Made by a program: the position numbers and the translations under genes. Shown in pieces: positions 1-8,831 of a DNA stretch of 62,229 bases (position 1 is its first letter; each line of letters opens with the position of its first letter). The stretch lies in assembly GCA_046349775.1 (NCBI GenBank), contig JAXMBS010000033.1, forward strand, positions 1 to 62,229, in the 5' to 3' direction. Under the pieces are notes generated by a model. That model did no database searches. It saw only the letters and a list, made by a program, of their open reading frames with translations, and had not been told where the DNA came from. This DNA comes from JAEUIG01 sp046349775. Lineage in GTDB: Bacteria; Planctomycetota; Planctomycetia; Planctomycetales; Planctomycetaceae.

Positions 1-165
1 GTCGTCGCTTGCATGTGCGCCCACTCTGCTGGGGGCAGTCCGTGAATCACGCACATGCTGTCATCGACGTCGCGCTTCGCAGTCTGACCCCAGCCACGCG
101 GCGCTTTGTAGGGTCGGCGGTGCCACCAACGGCTGGTGGGCACAGCCCACCCTACTCAACTGGCG
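1..165. repeat. dispersed repeat family R1, copy 1
   Basis: About 150 bases that recur, diverged, at 585-735. Shared landmarks are a ctgggg...gca block, a gtcatcg(a/g)cgtcgc block, a cagtctg.cccagccacgcgg block, and a terminal GGTGGGC-acA-GCCCACC hairpin (135-155) that is identical in both copies. Intergenic; no gene is seen in it. Confidence 0.8.
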
Positions 166-206
166 TCAGAGATTTTCACCGCTGCCAACGGAATCAGGTG
201 AGAAGT

Positions 207-413
207 TCACATCGCAAGACTGTAGGAGCACTTCGGGCAATCGTAGAACAAAACTTCCTGACTCTGTTGTCCGTATTCGGCTGTCTTCTGCATTCGGCTG
301 CCGCAATCCGGGCAAATGACATGGCTGACGAGCAGGCAGTGCAATATTGAGGCGATGCAAATCAGAATCGACGTAAGTCCTGCTACGAAAAAGAGCCGCT
401 GGGTTAGTCGCAT
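207..413 (-). CDS. small zinc-ribbon membrane protein
   Basis: A 68-residue protein. It has one hydrophobic helix at about residues 8-30, then CPDCGS at about 34-39 and CPKCS at about 60-64. Two CxxC knuckles about 23 residues apart are typical of a zinc ribbon, so this should be a membrane-anchored metal-binding mini-protein. It lies downstream of mraY on the same strand but 320 bases away. No Shine-Dalgarno sequence is visible before the ATG, and copies of a dispersed repeat lie on both sides. No function is known to me. The paired cysteines make a random open frame unlikely, but a longer frame (166-465) overlaps it and the call is moderate. Confidence 0.55.
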   Translation of the reverse strand: MRLTQRLFFVAGLTSILICIASILHCLLVSHVICPDCGSRMQKTAEYGQQSQEVLFYDCPKCSYSLAM

Positions 414-584
414 TTCGGTCCGCCAGTGTTTTCTTGTACGTCTCTGCCGAACTACGTCGAGACAATCAGGAACGATAGTTCAAAATGTGAAAAAAAGCAT
501 GGCGGCGCGTGACTGAGTCGAACTGCTGCAAGTAGGCGTTGTCTTCGAAATCGACGCCATCGGCAGATCGCCCCCAGCGGTCGC

Positions 585-733
585 GTGCCTGCATGTCCAA
601 TCCGCTGGGGCCGCACTGCGACACACGCACGACCTGTCATCGGCGTCGCTCGTCGCAGTCTGTCCCCAGCCACGCGGCTTTGTGAAGGGTGGGCGGTGCC
701 CACCAGTGGCAAGGTGGGCACAGCCCACCCTAC

Positions 734-735
<2 letters not shown>
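585..735. repeat. dispersed repeat family R1, copy 2
   Basis: Second copy of the 1-165 element. Its terminal hairpin (713-733) ends one base before the mraY stop codon at 734-736, so on the minus strand the hairpin lies immediately after mraY and may serve as its 3' end. The rest of the 414-733 gap holds nothing else recognisable; the open frames there are repeat-encoded. Confidence 0.8.
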
Positions 736-1819
<1,084 letters not shown>

Positions 1820-1865
1820 GCCCGTCGCTCACAAAACCCGAAATCCGAAGCACGAAATCCGAAAG

Positions 1866-1888
1866 GGTTGATGGTTGATGGTTGATCG
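1866..1888. repeat. dispersed repeat R6, GGTTGATGG tandem
   Basis: Three tandem units of GGTTGAT followed by CGAC. Related words, inverted, occur at 48870-48984 (ggtttatggtt facing aaccataaacc). Confidence 0.5.
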
Positions 1889-1965
1889 ACACGTCTCACC
1901 ATTCACCAGACCACCGGCTATCAACTACCAACGATCCACGACCCACTTGTCGCTTCAAAAGACAT

Positions 1966-1996
1966 CGGGCGCCGGAGCATTGCACTCCGGCGCCCG
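1966..1996 (-). terminator. hairpin after murE-murF
   Basis: A perfect 12-bp stem, cgggcgccggag pairing with ctccggcgcccg, around a 7-base loop. On the minus strand it lies about 190 bases past the murF stop and is followed by atgtctttt, a short T-rich tail. This suits a Rho-independent terminator or an attenuator ahead of mraY. Confidence 0.6.
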
Positions 1997-2185
1997 ACCG
2001 AGAGATGAGTCTTGCTGTGAAGCGGCGCTTGGAGTGATCGACCCAGTTAATCACTATGAACCCAATTGCCTGTCTGCTTCCGCCCGAGACGCCTTGGACG
2101 GTGCTGCGAAATCCCGCAATCCCACAGCACGACAGCAAGACTCTACGAATGGTTGGTTTGGTCAGGTCGCAGATGGTACTGCGAC

Positions 2186-3604
2186 TCAGGCGGCCCTCCG
2201 CGATTTCGATTCGTGCTTGCGGGCGCCGGCGAGGTGCCGCAGTTGTTCGACGACCTGCTCCATGTGCATGCCGCGCGAGCCTTTGACGAGGATCACGTCC
2301 CCCGGTTCGAGCCAGCAGTCCAGCAGCAGATTGAGTGTGTCCATGTCGCGACAGGCGCCCAGGCAGCCGGCGTCCATGCCAGCATTTTTCGCACTCCCTG
2401 CGAGCTGCGCTGCCTGAGCGCCTAACGCGACGATTCGAGTCACTCCGCACCGCACCGCTTCGAGACCGACGCCCGCATGAAACTCCGCGGACTGCGGCCC
2501 CAGTTCCAGCATGTCGCCGGCGATCAACACACGCTGATTGGCTTCCTGCCAGTCACGGAGGAGTTCGCAGGCGGCCCGCATCGAGGCGGGGTTGGCGTTG
2601 TACGAATCGTCGATCACCGTCCACGGCCCGAGCGTGAGCACCTGGCAGCGTCCGGCGACCGGCCGGAACGTCTGCAGCCCGGCGGCGATTTCGGAGTCAT
2701 GCATGCCCAGTTCGCGGGCGACGCCGACCGACAACAGCGCCGATGTCAGGAAATGCCGTCCGGCGGCATGGACGACGAACTTGGAGCGATCGACCTGGAA
2801 CCGCAGCACGCCGCTGCCGATCTCGATGCCGCGGCCGACCACTTCGTTGTTCGTTCGAGTTCCGGCGCGCAGCACGCGGCACGTCGCCCGGTCGGCCAGT
2901 GCGCGGACGCGCTCGTCATCGCCGTTGATCACGGCGAAGCCCGACGCCGGCAGTGCCCGAAGCAGCTCGGACTTGGCATCGCAGATGTTTTCGATCGTTC
3001 CGAATTGTTCGAGATGTGCCGGACCGATGGCTGTCAGGACGCCGATTTCCGGTTCGGCCAGCGTCGCCAGCCGCGCAATCTCGCCGACCTGCGAAGCGCC
3101 GAACTCCAGCACGGCGAACTCGTGCTCGGGCCGGATCGTCAGCAGGCTGAGCGGGACGCCCCAGTGATTGTTGTAGTTTCCCGGACTCTCGATGCCGGCG
3201 AACCGGGCGGCGAGCGTCGCCTGCAACATGTGCCGCGTGGTCGTCTTGCCGACGCTGCCGGTGATGCCGATCAGCAGCGCGTCCATGCGCTGTCGATGCC
3301 AACCGGCGAAGTCCCACAGTGCCTGCAGGGTGTCCGCGACGGCAATCCCGGGCACACCTCGCGGGAGGAGTCCCTTTTCGCCGATGCATACACAGGCGCC
3401 GCGTGAGTGCGCGTCAGCAATGAACTGGTGACCGTCGTTCCGGGGCCCCTTGAGTGCCCAGAAGACGTCCCCACGACGGACCTTCCGCGAGTCGGTTTCG
3501 ATCCGCTCGAAACCGGCCGACGTGTCGTCGACGCCGGCAACGCGGCCATTGACCGCCTTTGCCAGCTCGCTGATCCGTGCCAGGGTCATTTGAACGATTT
3601 CCAT
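2186..3604 (-). CDS. murF: UDP-MurNAc-tripeptide--D-Ala-D-Ala ligase MurF
   Basis: Cytoplasmic ATP-dependent Mur ligase that adds D-Ala-D-Ala to UDP-MurNAc-tripeptide, the last soluble step before MraY. The N-terminal substrate domain carries IETDSRKVRRGDVFWAL. The central ATPase domain has the P-loop GITGSVGKTTT, with the ENxxNHxG-type region GNYNNHWGVP after it. The C-terminal domain has DDSYNANPASM. About 472 residues, normal length. The open frame extends to 3709, overlapping murE; ATG at 3604 or 3589 gives the expected N-terminus (MEIVQMTLARI or MTLARI) and leaves 22 or 37 bases after the murE stop. The murE-murF order and short spacing indicate co-transcription. Confidence 0.95.
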   Translation of the reverse strand: MEIVQMTLARISELAKAVNGRVAGVDDTSAGFERIETDSRKVRRGDVFWALKGPRNDGHQFIADAHSRGACVCIGEKGLLPRGVPGIAVADTLQALWDFAGWHRQRMDALLIGITGSVGKTTTRHMLQATLAARFAGIESPGNYNNHWGVPLSLLTIRPEHEFAVLEFGASQVGEIARLATLAEPEIGVLTAIGPAHLEQFGTIENICDAKSELLRALPASGFAVINGDDERVRALADRATCRVLRAGTRTNNEVVGRGIEIGSGVLRFQVDRSKFVVHAAGRHFLTSALLSVGVARELGMHDSEIAAGLQTFRPVAGRCQVLTLGPWTVIDDSYNANPASMRAACELLRDWQEANQRVLIAGDMLELGPQSAEFHAGVGLEAVRCGVTRIVALGAQAAQLAGSAKNAGMDAGCLGACRDMDTLNLLLDCWLEPGDVILVKGSRGMHMEQVVEQLRHLAGARKHESKSRRAA

Positions 3605-3626
3605 CAGCGACGTCGGCCGCTGAAGT

Positions 3627-5114
3627 TCAACTTGCCGAAAGCGCGCCGGCCAGCGGCGCGGGCTTGTACTGTGTGGACAGGTGTCGCCGGCACACGGCCC
3701 GGTCATCAAAGGGGACCGTGTTGGCGCCGATAATCTGAATACGTTCGTGTCCTTTTCCGGCGATCAGCACGCAGTCGCCTGGTTCAGCCCGATCGAGCGC
3801 CCAGATGATTGCGCGATCGCGCTGGACTTCGACGTGGCATTCAGGACCGCCGGGTACGCCGCAGAGGATTTCGTCGATGATCGCCTGGGGTGATTCGCTG
3901 CGGGGGTTGTCGCTCGTCACGACCAGCACATCGGCGGCCGCGGCGGCGGTTCCCATGGGGGCGCGCTTGGTCCGGTCCCGGTCGCCGCCCGCCCCGAACA
4001 CGCAATAGATTCGTCCCGTCGTCGTCGGCCGGACCGCCGCAATGACCCGCTGCAGCGCGTCGGCCGTGTGGGCATAGTCGACGTAGACGTCGAACGGCTG
4101 GCCGCAGTGGATGCGTTCCAAACGGCCGGGAACCGCTTCCAGCGTGCTCAGTCCGGCAGCGATCGCGTCGAGAGAGAAACCGAAATGAATTCCGGCGGCC
4201 GCCGCGGCCAGGCAGTTGCTGATGTTATGCCGACCGATCAGCGGCGTGTGCACGTCGGCGTGTGTTCCGCCATGCTGCAGGACAAACGACGATCCGTCAT
4301 GGCTGCTGCGGATGCTGGCGGCCGTGACATCGGCCGTATTGTCGATGCCGAATGTGCAGAGCTGTGCCGACTTCGGGACGCGATCCGCGAGCGAGATGGC
4401 GCCGGGATCGTCGGCGTTCAGGACGGCGAGGCCGCTGCGCTTGAGCATGTCGAGGATCGTCGACTTCGCCGCGAGGTATGCCGCAAAGGTGCCGTGGTAG
4501 TCGAAGTGATCCTGCGTGATGTTCGTGACGACGCCGACGTCCAGCAATGTGCCGCTGCAGCGTCGCTGCTCCAGGGCGTGACTCGAGAGTTCCACCGCGG
4601 CGAACCGGGCGCGGCGGGCCGCGGTGGCCGAGAGCCACGCGGCCAATGACCTGGAGTCCGGAGTTGTCAGGGTCGCCGGGGCGCGTTCGACGCTGTCGGA
4701 GTATTCAATGGTGCCGAGCAGTCCGGTCGGGTGCCCGGCGTGCTGCAACAGGGCGCGCGTCAGCCAGGTCGTCGTGGTCTTGCCATTGGTGCCGGTGACG
4801 CCGACGAGACCCAGCCGCCACGAGGGATAGGCGAACAAGGCGTGGCAGAGTTCGGCATATGCGCGGCGGACATCCGACACGACGCATTGCGGCACGCCAA
4901 ACCCGGGGAGGGGCCGGTCGGTTAAGATTGCGGCAGCACCAAGAGAGACGGCCTCGGCGACGTACGCATTGCCGTCGTGGCTGGTGCCCGGAATCGCGGC
5001 AAACACCGTCGTGTTGTCACAGTCGGCGCTATGCGCGACGGCATCCTGTGCGACGACGTCGGCACAGCCGATGAAACTTGCCGACGGCAACAGCCGTCGC
5101 AAGCTCACGGACAT
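3627..5114 (-). CDS. murE: UDP-MurNAc-L-Ala-D-Glu--meso-DAP ligase MurE
   Basis: Cytoplasmic Mur ligase that adds the third stem-peptide residue. The P-loop is GVTGTNGKTT (residues 105-114 from the chosen start). The substrate-selecting C-terminal motif reads DNPRSESP; DNPR is the form that binds meso-diaminopimelate, whereas lysine-type enzymes differ. At 495 residues it has normal length. The ATG at 5114 (MSVSLRRLLP) gives the family N-terminus; the upstream in-frame extension to 5237 is low-quality, Arg/Pro-rich sequence. First gene of the murE-murF unit, divergent from asd across about 400 bases. The DAP motif agrees with asd, lysA and dapL in the same window. Confidence 0.95.
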   Translation of the reverse strand: MSVSLRRLLPSASFIGCADVVAQDAVAHSADCDNTTVFAAIPGTSHDGNAYVAEAVSLGAAAILTDRPLPGFGVPQCVVSDVRRAYAELCHALFAYPSWRLGLVGVTGTNGKTTTTWLTRALLQHAGHPTGLLGTIEYSDSVERAPATLTTPDSRSLAAWLSATAARRARFAAVELSSHALEQRRCSGTLLDVGVVTNITQDHFDYHGTFAAYLAAKSTILDMLKRSGLAVLNADDPGAISLADRVPKSAQLCTFGIDNTADVTAASIRSSHDGSSFVLQHGGTHADVHTPLIGRHNISNCLAAAAAGIHFGFSLDAIAAGLSTLEAVPGRLERIHCGQPFDVYVDYAHTADALQRVIAAVRPTTTGRIYCVFGAGGDRDRTKRAPMGTAAAAADVLVVTSDNPRSESPQAIIDEILCGVPGGPECHVEVQRDRAIIWALDRAEPGDCVLIAGKGHERIQIIGANTVPFDDRAVCRRHLSTQYKPAPLAGALSAS

Positions 5115-5521
5115 CGTCGGTCGCCTGGTCCTGGGAACCATGAGATACGGCGCGTCCTGCCCCTGCCGCCGGCGTCCGGGCCGGAGGAGAGCGATCGTGT
5201 GCGGCGGACTGCGTCCGGGGAAACCCGTATGCAGCACGCTTTCGCAGTGATGTGGGGTGATGGCCCGATCGACTGAAACGTCGCTCGGATGAGCGGCCGG
5301 ATTCTGGCGATTTCACCCGGACGGTCAATTGGAGTTGGCGTAATTTCAAAACCGTCTCGCCGAGTTTGTAAACGTTACAGGCGATCGGTCAGGGCAGAGG
5401 GGCCGGGGAACTGTGGGAACCTCTGATGACAGCTTGTGTCCAGCGGCCGGGGTGGTCGTTTTGAGCACTCACGTACGGTCGCTATAGTCGGTGGTTTCCA
5501 GCAATTCGAGGAGAGACAGAC
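5115..5521. other. divergent promoter region, murE / asd
   Basis: 407 bases between the divergent murE and asd starts. The asd side has a plausible promoter (5461-5488) and ribosome-binding site. No confident promoter was found for murE, and no gene or repeat is seen. Confidence 0.5.
5461..5488 (+). promoter_or_regulatory. probable sigma-70-type promoter of asd
   Basis: TTGAGC, 16-bp spacer, TATAGT. It is followed 33 bases later by the GTG start, with an AGGAGAG ribosome-binding site (5509-5514) seven bases before that start. Position and both boxes fit a housekeeping promoter; not experimentally known. Confidence 0.45.
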
Positions 5522-6535
5522 GTGTTTGAGACGGTCACGGTTGTCGGCGCGACAGGCGCCGTGGGCACCATCATGCGGCAGCTCTTGGAGCAGCGGAACT
5601 TTCCAGCGAAGAAGTTCCGGTTCCTGGCGTCGAAGCGGAGCGCCGGCTCGACGCTGAATTTCCGCGGCCGCCCCGTGGTCGTCGAAGAATTGACGAAATC
5701 GGCGTTCGCCGGCAGCGACCTGGTGATCGCTTCGACTCCCGACGACGTAGCGGCCGAATACCTCCCCGCCGCCGTCGAGGCGGGCGCGACGGTGATCGAC
5801 GAATCGGGTTACTGGCGAATGAAGGACGGCGTCGCCCTGGTGATCCCCGAGGTCAATCCGCAGGACGCCCTCAACGCCAAGGGCATTATTGCCAGTCCGA
5901 ACTGCTCCACGACGCAGATGGTCATGGCGCTGCAGCCGCTGCACGCGGCCGCCGGGGTGAATCGCGTCATTGTCAGTACCTATCAGGCGACCAGCGGCGT
6001 CGGCGTCTCGGGCACGCACGACCTGATCGAAGGGACCAAGGCGCACCTGGCTGGCCAGCCATACAAGTACACGGCTTTCAAGCATCCGATTGCGTTCAAT
6101 GCGATTCCGCAGATCGGCGGCGACAAGGAAGCGGGCTACACCAGCGAAGAAATGAAGATGGTGTACGAGACCCGCAAGATCATGGGCGCACCGCAGATGC
6201 AGATCAGCGCGACCTGCGTGCGGATCCCGGTCTCCAACTGTCACAGCGAGACGATCTGGGTCGAAACCGACCGACCCGTCTCCCCCGAAGAGGCCCGCAC
6301 GCTCTTCAGCGGGTTCCCTGGTCTCAAGGTCGTCGACGACCTGAAGTCCTCGCAGTATCCGTTGCCGAGCACGTCCGACGGTTCCGACCTCGTGTTCGTC
6401 GGTCGAATTCGCAAGGACCTCTCGCATCCCAATGGATTAACGTTCTGGTGCGTCAGTGACAATCTGCGAAAGGGAGCTGCCACCAACGCCGTGCAGATCG
6501 CCGAATTGCTGGCGAAACATCGGTTCGGCAAGTAA
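5522..6535 (+). CDS. asd: aspartate-semialdehyde dehydrogenase
   Basis: Reduces aspartyl phosphate to aspartate semialdehyde with NADPH, the branch point to lysine/DAP, methionine and threonine. The N-terminal Rossmann motif is GATGAVG (residues 9-15); the catalytic cysteine is C128 in SPNCSTTQM; the later substrate-binding stretch has SATCVRIPV. 337 residues, normal. The GTG start is supported by a good AGGAG site seven bases upstream. lysA follows after 48 bases on the same strand, so the two probably form a lysine/DAP operon that diverges from murE, which consumes the product. Confidence 0.96.
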   Translation: MFETVTVVGATGAVGTIMRQLLEQRNFPAKKFRFLASKRSAGSTLNFRGRPVVVEELTKSAFAGSDLVIASTPDDVAAEYLPAAVEAGATVIDESGYWRMKDGVALVIPEVNPQDALNAKGIIASPNCSTTQMVMALQPLHAAAGVNRVIVSTYQATSGVGVSGTHDLIEGTKAHLAGQPYKYTAFKHPIAFNAIPQIGGDKEAGYTSEEMKMVYETRKIMGAPQMQISATCVRIPVSNCHSETIWVETDRPVSPEEARTLFSGFPGLKVVDDLKSSQYPLPSTSDGSDLVFVGRIRKDLSHPNGLTFWCVSDNLRKGAATNAVQIAELLAKHRFGK

Positions 6536-6583
6536 GTCCCGCGTTTCGCCCTGACACGACATTCCTGCAACGGCCATTCACTC

Positions 6584-7876
6584 ATGGAAACCTTCAACTA
6601 CCGTAACGGCGAACTCTACTGCGAAGACGTCCGCGTCGCTGACCTCGCGGCTGAGTACGGCACCCCGCTGTGGATCTACTCGCAGGCCAAGTTCCTCCAC
6701 GAATTCCGCGCCATCCGCGACGCCTTTGCCGCCGTCGATCCGGTGATCTGCTATTCGGTGAAGGCCAACGGCAACCTGAGCCTGCTCAAGCTGCTCAACG
6801 AGGCCGGCAGCAGCTTCGATATCGTCTCCGGCGGCGAGCTCTATCGCGTGCAGCAGGCCGGTGCAGACACGACCCGCGTGATCTTCGCCGGCGTCGGCAA
6901 GACGGATGAAGAGATCCGCTTCGGCCTGTCCGCCAACATCCTGATGTTCAACGCGGAAAGCGAAGCGGAGCTGGATGCCATCTCGGCCGTCGCGAAGTCG
7001 ATGAACCGCGTTGCGCCTGTCGCGTTGCGGCTCAATCCGGATATTGATGCCAAGACCCATGCCAAAACCACGACTGGCAAGAAGGGGAACAAGTTCGGCA
7101 TGGATATCGAGCGCGGCACCGTGCTCGCTGCCAAAGTCCTGGCCGATCCGCATCTGGAGTTGCGCGGCATCCACATGCACCTCGGCTCGCCGATTCTGAC
7201 GATTGACCCGTACGAACAAGCGGCAAAGAAGGCCCTGGAAGTCGTCCGCGACCTCCGCGCCGCCGGCCACAAGACGAACTGGATCAATCTCGGCGGCGGC
7301 TTCGGCCTCAGCTATCGCGGCGACGAAGCGCCGCCGGTCAAGCAGTATGCCGACGTCATCATCCCCTACGTGAAGCAGGCCGAATGCCGGCTGGTCATGG
7401 AGCCCGGCCGCCGCATCTGCGGCAACGCCGGCGTCCTCGTGACCCGCGTGATCTTCACCAAGCGCGAAGGGGGCAAGCTGTTCATCATCCAGGACGGCGG
7501 CATGAACGACCTCGTCCGGCCGGCGATGTATGACTCGTTCCATCGCATCTGGCCGGTCCAGCCGGCCGTCGCCGCGCCGAAGGACTATGAGGCGGAGGTC
7601 CCGGGCTGCGAGCCGGCCGACGTCGTCGGCCCGATTTGCGAATCCGGCGACTACCTCGCCAAAGGCCGCTGGCTCCCCCCGGTCGCTCGCGGCGACCTGC
7701 TCAGCGTCTTCAGCGCCGGCGCCTACGGCACCGCCATGAGCAGCCACTACAACGCCCGCCCGCTGGGAGCCGAAGTCCTGGTGGACGGTCGCAGCGCCCG
7801 CCTGATCCGCAGACGCGAAACCTACGCAGACCTCCTGCAGACGGAAGTCGAAGCACTGGCGGGGGCTGCAGAATGA
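6584..7876 (+). CDS. lysA: diaminopimelate decarboxylase
   Basis: PLP-dependent fold-type III enzyme that converts meso-DAP to L-lysine. The PLP lysine is K60 in CYSVKANGN. Further family motifs are GVGKTDEEI, the PLP-phosphate glycine loop NLGGGFGLSY, EPGRRICGNAG, and the active-site CESGDYLAK. At 430 residues it has normal length. ATG at 6584 fits the family N-terminus (METFNYRNGELYCED). Second gene of the asd-lysA unit. Because MurE also uses meso-DAP, this gene sets the split between cell wall and lysine. Confidence 0.96.
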   Translation: METFNYRNGELYCEDVRVADLAAEYGTPLWIYSQAKFLHEFRAIRDAFAAVDPVICYSVKANGNLSLLKLLNEAGSSFDIVSGGELYRVQQAGADTTRVIFAGVGKTDEEIRFGLSANILMFNAESEAELDAISAVAKSMNRVAPVALRLNPDIDAKTHAKTTTGKKGNKFGMDIERGTVLAAKVLADPHLELRGIHMHLGSPILTIDPYEQAAKKALEVVRDLRAAGHKTNWINLGGGFGLSYRGDEAPPVKQYADVIIPYVKQAECRLVMEPGRRICGNAGVLVTRVIFTKREGGKLFIIQDGGMNDLVRPAMYDSFHRIWPVQPAVAAPKDYEAEVPGCEPADVVGPICESGDYLAKGRWLPPVARGDLLSVFSAGAYGTAMSSHYNARPLGAEVLVDGRSARLIRRRETYADLLQTEVEALAGAAE

Positions 7877-7913
7877 AGAAAATGGCCGACAATTTATTCG
7901 GCGCGCGGGGCTG

Positions 7914-8252
7914 CTATTCCCGTCTTTTCTGGCGTAGCCGGGCCGCGGCTTCGATGCAGTCGCTAAGAGATTGCGGCGTGCCTTGTCCCTGATAGGTACA
8001 CCACATCTGAAGAGCCTCTATCGTCACCGCTCCTGGCAACCCCGCACGTTCGTACTCCAAAATAGGCGAATGGACGACTGATTGGAGCCGCCACAACCAA
8101 AGCTGGTCGAGTCGCGGGTCCATTGGTGCTCGACCAATCAGCCACGACAGCACGAAAAAACTGCTCATATACAGAGTGAGAAGCAGCACGATCCCAGCCA
8201 GCACCCTCACGGCGCGTTTGATGATCCGGCGGGGGCGGGTCGCGGGCGGCAC
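7914..8252 (-). CDS. small membrane protein, paralogue of the 8343 gene
   Basis: 112 residues from a GTG start. It has a basic N-terminus (RPRRIIKRAVR), one strong transmembrane helix (about 16-40), then a short soluble tail. The tail shares a pattern with the divergent neighbour at 8343-8651: an 'SP(I/L)xEY' block, a following 'PG', a methionine-centred helix ending 'MW/MYF', then 'G..P' and a C-terminal amphipathic helix ending ARLRQ/ELRK. Function unknown. The N-in, C-out topology is inferred from the positive-inside rule. Convergent with lysA, 37 bases away. Confidence 0.6.
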   Translation of the reverse strand: MPPATRPRRIIKRAVRVLAGIVLLLTLYMSSFFVLSWLIGRAPMDPRLDQLWLWRLQSVVHSPILEYERAGLPGAVTIEALQMWCTYQGQGTPQSLSDCIEAAARLRQKRRE

Positions 8253-8342
8253 GGCGGGATTGTACCAACGCGTAACATTCGGTCCGATCGACGCTCAGCC
8301 GAAGCGACGGGGTTTTTGATGTGCCCGTGGTAGAATGCGAGC

Positions 8343-8651
8343 ATGGCACAACCTCGAAAGCGACGAATTGCCAGATGGATCGCCGCCGGCTTGCTGGCCC
8401 CGGTTGTGCTCCTTTCCCTCTACGTGTGCGCCTACTTGGCCGCCGCATGGTTCGAAGGTTACCGATACGGCGGAGATCCAGTCATTCGCAATCTGGCAGT
8501 TTTCAGTCCACTGCAAGAGTACGGAAGTTCCGATGCGCCGGGCGGCCTGGAGTTCAAGGCCGCAGAGATGTACTTCGTGAACGGGGGAAGTGTTCCACCC
8601 ATGCGGGTGTACGAGGTAGCCAAAGAACTTCGAAAAGCGGGCCGGCTGTAG
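8343..8651 (+). CDS. small membrane protein, paralogue of the 7914 gene
   Basis: 102 residues: a basic N-terminus (QPRKRRIARW), a transmembrane helix at about 13-36, and a tail with FSPLQEYG, PGG and MYFVNGG. Built like the divergent 7914-8252 product, with which it shares the N-terminal RR-x-x-R + LLxxxxLLxLY arrangement and the SPLxEY block, so the pair look like an old inverted duplication. The starts are 90 bases apart, and that gap must contain both promoters. Function unknown. Confidence 0.6.
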   Translation: MAQPRKRRIARWIAAGLLAPVVLLSLYVCAYLAAAWFEGYRYGGDPVIRNLAVFSPLQEYGSSDAPGGLEFKAAEMYFVNGGSVPPMRVYEVAKELRKAGRL

Positions 8652-8831
8652 TCTGCTAACAGCGCTGTGGGAGCTCCGCGTCAACCGTTGTCGACGCGCT
8701 CCGCCCGCCTTGGATAGCATTCTTACTGAGGTGGCCCGGCTTTCGGCCGGCCGGCTCAACCCAATCCAGCGGCGCGCGTTCGGTCGGGGGGTCCGTCCGG
8801 CACGCGGCCGCAGTCGAGGGCAGGAGCGGTG

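Larger units (their letters stand above)
1820..2185. other. murF-mraY intergenic region
   Basis: 366 bases without a gene. They contain an AT-richer tract with CGAAATCCGAA-type words (about 1833-1865), a GATGGTTGAT tandem (about 1866-1888, family R6) facing ATCAACTACCA-type words near 1920, and the GC-rich hairpin at 1966-1996. The mraY promoter should lie here, but no convincing -35/-10 pair was identified. Confidence 0.5.
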
